This document shows, piece after piece, positions 1-7,085 of a DNA stretch of 8,336 nt; position 1 is the stretch's first letter, and each line of letters starts with the position of its first letter. A program made the position numbers and the translations under genes. The stretch lies in the NCBI GenBank assembly GCA_021815905.1, contig JAKAZP010000097.1, positions 1 through 8,336 on the forward strand, written 5' to 3'. Under the pieces are notes generated by a model. The model was not told the DNA's origin. It saw only the letters and a list, made by a program, of their open reading frames with translations, and did not search any database. Source of the stretch: Pseudomonadota bacterium. GTDB lineage: Bacteria; Pseudomonadota; Gammaproteobacteria; Steroidobacterales; Steroidobacteraceae.

Positions 1-161
1 CCGGGGCCGGCGAGAGACTGCTGCCGAGGATACGACCGGCCGCCCGGCGGACGCTGAGGCGCCAGCTCGCCGGCTTCAGCCCCGAGGAGGTCGAGACCTT
101 GAAGCGCCTGCTCGGGCGCCTCATCGACAACGGACAGCGGGACGCCGGCGCCGCTCGCTGA
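1..161 (+). CDS. MarR-family transcriptional regulator, C-terminal fragment
   Basis: Only the last 52 codons are inside the window, read in the frame that starts at base 3 and stops at TGA 159-161. The visible protein has the basic linker helix and final amphipathic helix usual at the end of MarR regulators: a stretch resembling GERLLPRIRPAARRTLRRQL, then LAGFSPEEVETLKRLLGRL, then a short polar tail ending DAGAAR. In MarR proteins these helices form the dimer interface, next to the winged-helix DNA-binding domain, which lies off the left edge. The assignment rests on the 'L-x-G-[FL]-[ST]-x-E-E-[VL]-x-x-L-x-x-L-L-x-x-L' pattern. Effector and target genes cannot be inferred. Another helical C-terminus could imitate this pattern, so confidence is moderate. 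Confidence 0.6.
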   Translation, partial: GAGERLLPRIRPAARRTLRRQLAGFSPEEVETLKRLLGRLIDNGQRDAGAAR

Positions 162-459
162 CCTGCGCGCACCCATTGCGCACGGCGCGCGTTGGTGCTC
201 TCATGCATGGTCGAGTTGTTGCGTCGCCGGAATCTTCAGCCATGAGAGCGATCACGAGCGATTCGATGGCCGCGCGCGGGGGGAGTGTCCGCGGCGGCAA
301 CCCCGAGCGCATCGCCCCGAGCCCGGATGAACGCCGGGCCGGCTCGCCGCTGTCCTGCGAGCTGTTCCGCTCCGCCGGGCTCGCCGCGGTGGCGCGGGCG
401 CCCGGGGGCGGACCCGGGACGGTGTCCGCGGACGACGACCGTCCCGCCGGCAGCCGCGG
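162..459. other. Gap of 298 bases with no credible gene
   Basis: This lies between the MarR-like stop and the stop of the minus-strand NYN gene, so it is downstream of both genes. Short open frames cross it, but their translations are low-complexity Arg/Ala/Pro/Gly, run into the flanking genes, and have no recognisable motif. What it does hold: a 9-bp perfect inverted repeat (gctctcatg at 197-205, catgagagc at 241-249); a 7-bp direct repeat gagcgat at 246-252 and 256-262, one helical turn apart; and a hairpin-forming segment at 416-445, listed separately. The segment from about 370 to 459 is extremely GC-rich. Confidence 0.5.
416..445 (-). terminator. Possible hairpin terminator of the NYN-domain gene, without a U-tract
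   Basis: A perfect 8-bp inverted repeat (gggacggt 416-423, accgtccc 438-445) encloses a 14-base loop that itself contains the 10-bp palindrome gtccgcggac (424-433). It begins 14 bases downstream of the stop codon of the minus-strand gene, the right place for a terminator or a 3'-end stabilising stem. No T-run follows on the minus strand, so this is not a classical intrinsic terminator. In DNA this GC-rich, such stems also occur by chance. Confidence 0.3.
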
Positions 460-1302
460 TCAGCCGGCGTTGTCGGCGGCGTGGACGACGTAGCCGCCCG
501 ATTTCTCGTCGCGCTCGAGCGTCAGCAGGTGCCGCTCGGCGGCTTCTTCCAGCAGCTTGTTGAAGGAGCGAAAGCCGTAGTAGCTCTCGTTGAAGCCCGG
601 GCGGCGGCGCTTCAGCGTCTGCTTGACCATTGAGCCCCAGATCCGGTCCTCGGCCCCGCGCTCGGCGAGCAACGCATCGAGCGTCGCCAGAACGAGATCG
701 AACGCCTCCTGCTTGCGGTCCTCTTCCTTGTGGTCGCCCTCCTTGGTCGCGGGGCCGCCGTGCTCGGCATCGGCCGGGTGCGCGCGCTTGCGCTGACCGC
801 GGGAGGAGCGCTTCGCCTGCTCGCGCACGAGGTCGTCGTAGTAGATGAACTCGTCGCAGTTGGCGATCAGCAGGTCCGAGGTCGAGTTCTTCACCCCGAC
901 CCCGATCACGCCCTTGTTGTTCTCGCGCAGCTTGCTCACCAGCGGGGAGAAATCCGAGTCACCGCTGATGATCACGAAGGTGTCGACGTGCGGCTTGGTG
1001 TAGCAGAGGTCGAGGGCGTCGACCACCATGCGGATGTCCGCCGAGTTCTTCCCCGACTGCTTCACGTGCGGAATCTCGATGAGCTCGAATCCCGCGTGAT
1101 GCATGCCGGCCTTGAATTCCTTGTAGCGCTCCCAGTCGCAATAGGCCTTCTTGACGACGATCGAGCCCTTCAGCAGCAGCCGCTCCACCACCCGGGTGAT
1201 GTCGAACTGCGCATAGCGCGCGTCGCGCACGCCGAGCGCGATGTTCTCGAAGTCGCAGAAGAGCGCGAGGTTGGCGTCGTCGGCCGAGGTGGTGGTGTTC
1301 AC
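460..1302 (-). CDS. NYN-domain (LabA/DUF88-type) putative RNase with C-terminal LOTUS/OST-HTH-like domain
   Basis: The protein has 280 residues. Residues 12-160 form a NYN domain, a PIN-like metal-dependent nuclease fold. The acidic residues expected around the metal site are visible: D17 in FCDFEN, D89 in NSADIRMVVD, and D115 and D117 in SGDSDFSPL, with N20 and the C-terminal CDEFIYYDDL strand also typical. A highly charged linker (about 160-198, RSSRGQRKR then KEGDHKEEDRK) leads to a second domain at about 199-275. That domain has the pattern WGSMVKQTLKRRRPGFNE, YYGFRSFNKLLEEA and GGYVV characteristic of LOTUS/OST-HTH RNA-binding winged helices. The family suggests RNA cleavage or processing with a separate RNA-recognition module; the substrate is unknown. 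The start is GTG at 1300-1302. No other ATG, GTG or TTG lies between it and the conserved core, and no common start codon lies just upstream. There is no visible ribosome binding site. It is divergent from folE. Confidence 0.9.
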   Translation of the reverse strand: MNTTTSADDANLALFCDFENIALGVRDARYAQFDITRVVERLLLKGSIVVKKAYCDWERYKEFKAGMHHAGFELIEIPHVKQSGKNSADIRMVVDALDLCYTKPHVDTFVIISGDSDFSPLVSKLRENNKGVIGVGVKNSTSDLLIANCDEFIYYDDLVREQAKRSSRGQRKRAHPADAEHGGPATKEGDHKEEDRKQEAFDLVLATLDALLAERGAEDRIWGSMVKQTLKRRRPGFNESYYGFRSFNKLLEEAAERHLLTLERDEKSGGYVVHAADNAG

Positions 1303-1353
1303 TTTGAGGGTGTCCGGTGGCTGCGAGGTGCTCGGAACGGGGAAAGGCAGTAG

Positions 1354-1381
1354 GATATATCCGGTGAACGTCCGGCTCCAA
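1354..1381 (-). promoter_or_regulatory. Weak candidate promoter for the NYN gene in the NYN/folE divergent region
   Basis: On the minus strand, TTGGAG (bases 1376-1381) and TATATC (1354-1359) are separated by 16 bases, upstream of the GTG at 1302. Each hexamer is only a partial match to the sigma-70 consensus. The -10 candidate lies inside the perfect palindrome ggatatatcc (1353-1362), the most AT-rich spot in the 89-base gap, so it could serve folE on the other strand as well. Confidence 0.25.
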
Positions 1382-1391
1382 CACCGATACC

Positions 1392-1994
1392 ATGGGCGCT
1401 AAGGGCAAGAGCGCCGTCACCCGCGAGGCGGCGGAAGAGGCCGTGCGGACCCTGCTGCGCTGGGCGGGAGAGGACCCGGGGCGCGAAGGCCTGCGCGAGA
1501 CGCCGTCCCGCGTGGTCGCCGCCTATGGCGAATGGTTTTCCGGCTATCGGTCCGATCCGGCGGACTATCTGCGCCGGACGTTCGAGGAAGTGGGTGGGTA
1601 CGACGAGATGGTGGTGCTGCGCCAGATCGCCTTCGAGTCCCACTGCGAGCATCACATGGCGCCCATCATCGGACACGTGCACGTCGGGTATCTGCCGACC
1701 GACAAGGTGGTCGGCATCAGCAAGCTCGCGCGCGTGGTCGAGGGATACGCGCGGCGCTTCCAGGTGCAGGAGAAGCTGACGGCCGAGATCGCCGGCTGCA
1801 TCGACGAGGTGCTCAAGCCCCGGGGTGTCGGCGTGGTGGTGGAGGCCGTGCACCAGTGCATGACCACCCGCGGGGTGCGCAATCGCGGCGTCTCCATGAT
1901 CACGAGCCGCATGACCGGGACCTTCCGCGACGATGCGCGCACGCGCGCCGAGTTCCTGCAGTTCATCGGCATCACCGGCGCCAAGTCGGTATGA
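1392..1994 (+). CDS. folE: GTP cyclohydrolase I (FolE, type IA)
   Basis: This 200-residue protein converts GTP to 7,8-dihydroneopterin triphosphate, the first step of tetrahydrofolate and pterin synthesis, as a cytosolic homodecamer. Conserved FolE blocks appear in order: GLRETPSRV (33-41); [20 protein letters not shown] (81-100); [22 protein letters not shown] (106-127); and [19 protein letters not shown] (151-169). The zinc ligands of the zinc-dependent IA type are present as C85, H88 and C156. Substrate-pocket residues in the HQCM and STRGV-like blocks are also intact. Length matches bacterial FolE, with a short N-terminal extension. ATG 1392 is the only reasonable start: an in-frame TGA lies at 1365-1367, and the next candidate (GTG 1443) would remove an N-terminal helix. 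No Shine-Dalgarno sequence is visible. It stands alone, divergent from the NYN gene and convergent with typA. Confidence 0.97.
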   Translation: MGAKGKSAVTREAAEEAVRTLLRWAGEDPGREGLRETPSRVVAAYGEWFSGYRSDPADYLRRTFEEVGGYDEMVVLRQIAFESHCEHHMAPIIGHVHVGYLPTDKVVGISKLARVVEGYARRFQVQEKLTAEIAGCIDEVLKPRGVGVVVEAVHQCMTTRGVRNRGVSMITSRMTGTFRDDARTRAEFLQFIGITGAKSV

Positions 1995-2000
1995 CCGGAG

Positions 2001-2019
2001 CGCCGCCGCTCAGGCGGTG
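2001..2019. terminator. Small stem-loop between the converging folE and typA ends
   Basis: CGCCGCC (2001-2007) can pair with GGCGGTG (2013-2019), seven pairs including one G-U, around a five-base loop. It starts six bases after the folE stop, and its loop and right arm overlap the last codons of typA. Neither strand has a T-run, so any termination activity is conjectural. Confidence 0.22.
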
Positions 2020-3851
2020 AGCGCCGAGGCGTCGCGCATCGAGCTCTCGCGCTGGACGCGCCGGCGCGCCTGCTCGGTGAGGTGGCGCTTGCGAATGCGG
2101 ATGGCGGCGGGGGTGACCTCGACCAGCTCGTCGTCGGCGATGAACTCGACCGCATATTCCAGAGTCAGCTCGATCGGCGGCGTGAGCAGGATCGCGTCAT
2201 CCTTGCCCGCCGCCCGGATGTTGGTGAGCTTCTTGGTCTTGATCGGGTTGACCACCAGGTCGTTGTCGCGGCTGTGGATGCCGATGATCATGCCTTCGTA
2301 GAGCTTCTCGCCGGGGCTGACGAACAGCCGCCCGCGCTCCTGCAGATTGAACAGCGCGTACGCGACCGCCTCGCCCTGCTCGTTGCTCACGAGCACGCCG
2401 TTGCGCCGGTCGGGAATCTCCCCCTTCACGGGCGCGAAGCCGTCGAAGATGTGGCTCGCGAGGCCGGTGCCGCGGGTCAGGGTCATGAATTCGCCCTGAA
2501 ACCCGATGAGACCGCGCGCCGGCACCCGATACTCCAGCCGCACGCGTCCCTGTCCGTCCACCGACATGTCGGCAAGCTCCGCCCGGCGCTGTCCGAGCGC
2601 CTCCATGACCGCGCCCTGGTGCGTCTCCTCGACGTCCACCGTCAGCGCCTCGTACGGCTCGTGCACCTCGCCGTCGACCATCCGGGTGAGCACCTGCGGC
2701 CGCGAGACCGCGAGCTCGTAGCCCTCGCGGCGCATGTTCTCGATGAGAATGGTCAGGTGCAGCTCGCCGCGCCCGGACACGCGAAACATGTCGGGCTCCT
2801 CGGTGTCCTCGACCCGCAGCGCCACGTTGCTCTGCAGCTCGCGGTAGAGCCGCTCGCGCAGCTGCCGGCTGGTGACGAACTTGCCTTCACGCCCGGCGAA
2901 CGGCGAGGTGTTGACCTGGAAATTCATGGCGAGCGTCGGCTCGTCCACGCGGATGGGCGGCAGCCCTTCGGGCGCCTCGGGGGCGCACACGGTGAGGCCG
3001 ATGTTGACTCCCTCGACGCCGGTGATGGCGACGATGTCCCCGGCGCTCGCCTCCTCCACCGGGCGGCGCTCGAGGCCGGTGAAGGCGAGCACCTGTCCGA
3101 TCTTCGCCGCGCCGTGATCCTCCGTTCCGTACCGGAGCACCACGGCCTGACCGGGACGCACCGAGCCCCGGCGAATCCTGCCGATGCCGATCCTGCCGAC
3201 GTAGGAGTTGAAGTCGAGCGTGGAGATCTGCAGCTGCAGCGGCCGGTCCGCCTCCGCGGCCGGAGGCGGCACGTGCGTGAGGATCGCTTCGAACAGCGCC
3301 GACATGTCGGGCCGGCGCTCGAGATATTCCGTTCCCGCCCAGCCCTGCAGCGCCGAGGCATAGATCACCGGGAAATCGAGCTGCTCGTCGCTCGCGCCGA
3401 GCTTGTCGAACAGCTCGAACGTCTGATCGACCACCCAGCCCGGACGCGCTCCGGGCCGATCGATCTTGTTGACGACCACGATCGCCCTGAGGCCGAGGGC
3501 GAGCGCCTTGCGCGTCACGAACCGCGTCTGCGGCATCGGCCCTTCCACCGCATCGACGAGCAGCAGCACGCCATCGACCATCGACAGCACGCGCTCGACC
3601 TCGCCGCCGAAGTCCGCGTGGCCCGGGGTGTCGACGATGTTGATGCGCGTGCCGCCATATTCGATGGCGCAGTTCTTCGCGAGGATCGTGATGCCGCGCT
3701 CGCGCTCGATGTCGTTCGAATCGAGGATGCGCTCGGAGAGCTTCTCGTGGGCGGCGAAGGTGCCGGATTGCTTGAGCAGGCAGTCGACCAGCGTGGTCTT
3801 GCCGTGATCGACGTGCGCGATGATCGCGATGTTGCGGATTGGGCGGTCCAT
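2010..3851 (-). CDS. typA: Ribosome-associated translational GTPase TypA/BipA
   Basis: The protein has 613 residues, close to the roughly 607 usual for BipA. It is a translational GTPase related to EF-G and LepA that binds the 70S ribosome and supports ribosome assembly and growth under cold or stress. All GTPase motifs are seen: G1 AHVDHGKTT (12-20), switch I RGITI (52-56), G3 DTPGH (74-78), G4 NKID (128-131) and G5 SAL (166-168). Beta-barrel domain II (about 200-300) follows, then EF-G III-like and V-like domains including [20 protein letters not shown], and the BipA-specific C-terminal domain with [19 protein letters not shown] and [15 protein letters not shown]. The start ATG at 3849-3851 matches the family N-terminus, in which [15 protein letters not shown] begins within a few residues of the start. 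No Shine-Dalgarno sequence precedes it. Expression probably starts at the extended -10 promoter at 3894-3902. Confidence 0.97.
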   Translation of the reverse strand: MDRPIRNIAIIAHVDHGKTTLVDCLLKQSGTFAAHEKLSERILDSNDIERERGITILAKNCAIEYGGTRINIVDTPGHADFGGEVERVLSMVDGVLLLVDAVEGPMPQTRFVTRKALALGLRAIVVVNKIDRPGARPGWVVDQTFELFDKLGASDEQLDFPVIYASALQGWAGTEYLERRPDMSALFEAILTHVPPPAAEADRPLQLQISTLDFNSYVGRIGIGRIRRGSVRPGQAVVLRYGTEDHGAAKIGQVLAFTGLERRPVEEASAGDIVAITGVEGVNIGLTVCAPEAPEGLPPIRVDEPTLAMNFQVNTSPFAGREGKFVTSRQLRERLYRELQSNVALRVEDTEEPDMFRVSGRGELHLTILIENMRREGYELAVSRPQVLTRMVDGEVHEPYEALTVDVEETHQGAVMEALGQRRAELADMSVDGQGRVRLEYRVPARGLIGFQGEFMTLTRGTGLASHIFDGFAPVKGEIPDRRNGVLVSNEQGEAVAYALFNLQERGRLFVSPGEKLYEGMIIGIHSRDNDLVVNPIKTKKLTNIRAAGKDDAILLTPPIELTLEYAVEFIADDELVEVTPAAIRIRKRHLTEQARRRVQRESSMRDASALTA

Positions 3852-3893
3852 GAGGAAAGCGGCCGGGACGGCGCGTGAGTAAAAAGACTTCGA

Positions 3894-3902
3894 AGTATAG
3901 CA
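3894..3902 (-). promoter_or_regulatory. Extended -10 promoter for typA
   Basis: Read on the minus strand, these bases are TGC-TATACT, matching the TGn extension plus five of six bases of the TATAAT hexamer. Transcription would begin near base 3887, giving a leader of about 36 bases to the typA ATG. No good -35 hexamer is found 16-18 bases upstream, as often seen with extended -10 promoters. A 10-bp perfect palindrome, acttcgaagt (3887-3896), overlaps the hexamer and the predicted start point. Confidence 0.5.
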
Positions 3903-3964
3903 GAACCCACGGCTCGCCGCGGGAATCCATCCCGGGGGAAAGGTCTCGGGGCGGCCGACCCGGG

Positions 3965-3970
3965 TATGAT
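3965..3970 (+). promoter_or_regulatory. Candidate -10 element just upstream of the glycoside hydrolase start
   Basis: TATGAT (five of six bases of TATAAT) ends nine bases before the ATG at 3980. A transcript initiating at the usual distance would start at or within a few bases of that ATG, so it would be leaderless or nearly so. There is no convincing -35 box. The motif is short and may be chance. Confidence 0.3.
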
Positions 3971-3979
3971 GCCGGCCCC

Positions 3980-5179
3980 ATGGTCGAGCTCAGGACAGGG
4001 CCGGGCGATGCCGCCCCGCTCGAGGTGTGCCACGCCCGCGCGCTCGCGCTGCTGCGGGCCAATCTGACGCCCGAGGGTATTCTCGCCGCCTCACCCGGCG
4101 AGCGTGCCCGCCGGCGCGGCTATGCCGCCATCTTCGGCCGTGACGCGGCGATCTGCGCCATCGGGATGGCCCTTTCCGGTGACCCGCGGCTCGAGTCGGC
4201 GGCGCGCGCGGGCCTTGCGACGCTCGGGGCCCGGCAGGCCGCGAACGGCCAGATCCCGAAGTTCGTCGATGCGCACGGCGGCGAGGCCGATTTCTGGTAT
4301 CTCGGCTGCATCGACGCGACGCTCTGGTGGCTGCTGGCGCTCGATTTCCTCGAGCGCAGGGCGAGCCCGCCGCGCGCGCCCCGGGCGCGCGCCCGGGGTG
4401 TGGGGCGCGCGCTCGAGTGGCTGCTCGCGCAGGAGCATCAGCGCTTCTTCCTCCTGCAGCAGAACGAGGCGAGCGACTGGGCCGACATCATGCCGCGCTC
4501 CGGGTTCGTGCTCTACACCAACGCGCTGTGGTACGCCGTCAAGCGCGCGTACGGGCTGGCGCACGCCCGCGAGACGCGCGAGAGCTTCAACGGCCTCTTT
4601 CATCCCTTCAGCGCGGGTCTGGCGCAGTATCGGCGGGCCCGGCTGCTCAACGAGTACGTGCTGCGGCGGGCCCGCGATCGCGATCTTTACCTGAGCTTCG
4701 TCAACTTCTCGTTCTTCGGCGAGGAGGGCGACGTGTTCGGCAACGTGCTCGCCGTGCTCTTCGGGCTGTGCGACGAGCGCTCGTGCCGACGCACGCTCGA
4801 TGCCCTCGAGCGCGCGCACGCGAGCCGGCTGTATCCGGTGCGCGCCGTCACGCGTCCGATCCGGCGCAGGAGCGCGCTCTGGCGCCCGTACATGGCCCGC
4901 CACCGGCAGAACGAGGTCTGGCAATACCACAACGGCGGCATCTGGCCGATGATCGGAGGATTCTGGGTGGTCGCGCTCGCGGCCTGCGGCCGCAGCGCGC
5001 AGGCGCGCGAGGAGCTCGAGAAGCTCGCCCGCGGCTGCGCTCTCGGCGGTTGGGGCTTTTACGAGTGGCTGCACGGGCGCACCGGGGCGCCGCGAGGCAT
5101 GCGCGGGCAGTCGTGGAACGCCGCCGCATTCCTCATGGCCGAGCGCGCCGTGGCCGAGCGGCGCAACGTGCTGGAGTGA
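3980..5179 (+). CDS. GH100/GDE_C-like (alpha/alpha)6 glycoside hydrolase
   Basis: This 399-residue protein with no signal peptide is probably a cytoplasmic glycosidase of the alpha-toroid type that includes GH100 neutral/alkaline invertases and amylo-alpha-1,6-glucosidase-like proteins. Landmarks: YAAIFGRDAAICAIG (48-62); FWYLGCIDATLWWLLALDFL (105-124); NEASDWADIMPRSGFVLYTN (162-181); VWQYHNGGIWPMIGGFW (313-329); GWGFYEWLHGRTGAPRG (357-373); and QSWNAAAFLMA (377-387). From memory of GH100 invertase motifs (PVDSGLWW and WPEYYDG), D112 and E362 align with the acid/base Asp and nucleophile Glu. The substrate could be sucrose, an alpha-glucan or another glucoside. ATG 3980 is preferred. A GTG at 3875 would add 35 low-complexity residues and begin inside the typA promoter region, and a GTG at 4025 is also possible. 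No Shine-Dalgarno sequence is seen. An Arg/Ala/Pro-rich insert (128-140) carries a long DNA palindrome. Its stop overlaps a possible GTG start of the ABC gene. Confidence 0.8.
   Translation: MVELRTGPGDAAPLEVCHARALALLRANLTPEGILAASPGERARRRGYAAIFGRDAAICAIGMALSGDPRLESAARAGLATLGARQAANGQIPKFVDAHGGEADFWYLGCIDATLWWLLALDFLERRASPPRAPRARARGVGRALEWLLAQEHQRFFLLQQNEASDWADIMPRSGFVLYTNALWYAVKRAYGLAHARETRESFNGLFHPFSAGLAQYRRARLLNEYVLRRARDRDLYLSFVNFSFFGEEGDVFGNVLAVLFGLCDERSCRRTLDALERAHASRLYPVRAVTRPIRRRSALWRPYMARHRQNEVWQYHNGGIWPMIGGFWVVALAACGRSAQAREELEKLARGCALGGWGFYEWLHGRTGAPRGMRGQSWNAAAFLMAERAVAERRNVLE
4379..4398. repeat. 20-bp perfect palindrome inside the glycoside hydrolase gene
   Basis: The half-site ccccgggcgc is followed immediately by its exact reverse complement. 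Allowing G-U pairs, the stem can extend to 4375-4402. It encodes part of the low-complexity loop PRAPRARARGV between conserved helices of the hydrolase. In RNA it could form a very stable hairpin; in DNA it could be a protein-binding site or an outcome of GC-driven drift. Confidence 0.85.
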
Positions 5180-5220
5180 CCATTGGATTCGGCGCCCCCA
5201 GCCCCCAGATCGTACGATTC

Positions 5221-7070
<1,850 letters not shown>

Positions 7071-7074
<4 letters not shown>

Positions 7075-7085
7075 GAGTCTCTCAG
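7071..7085. repeat. Perfect palindrome spanning the converging ABC and treY stop codons
   Basis: ctgagag-t-ctctcag is a 7-bp perfect inverted repeat around one central base. The TGA of the ABC gene (7072-7074) and the TGA of treY, read on minus at 7082-7084, occupy symmetrical positions within it. With only seven bases between the stops, any termination signal for either gene must overlap the other gene. No T-run follows on either strand. Confidence 0.75.

Noticed and set aside
176..493. A 105-codon plus-strand frame in the MarR-NYN gap
   Set aside because: Low-complexity translation, no ribosome binding site, and overlap with the conserved 3' end of the NYN gene.
730..1353. A 207-codon plus-strand frame antisense to the NYN gene
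   Set aside because: Its translation has no recognisable family and is the mirror of the conserved nuclease reading frame.
2082..3878. A 598-codon open frame antisense to almost the whole of typA
   Set aside because: Its translation is Arg/Ala/Val/Asp/His-rich with no domain. It is the complement of a strongly conserved GTPase gene in high-GC DNA, where antisense frames commonly stay open.
3875..3979. A 35-residue N-terminal extension of the hydrolase from GTG 3875
   Set aside because: The extra residues are unlike the family, the region overlaps the typA promoter and leader, and ATG 3980 fits the expected start better. Not fully excluded.
4091..5074. A 327-codon minus-strand frame opposite the hydrolase
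   Set aside because: A compositional shadow rich in Arg, Ala, Glu and Pro with no motif; the plus strand carries the conserved protein.
4327..5175. The ABC reading frame stays open through the hydrolase gene, suggesting a 915-residue fusion
   Set aside because: The upstream part is a frame-shifted reading of the conserved hydrolase, low-complexity Arg/Ala, and contains no domain. The transporter proper begins near 5221.
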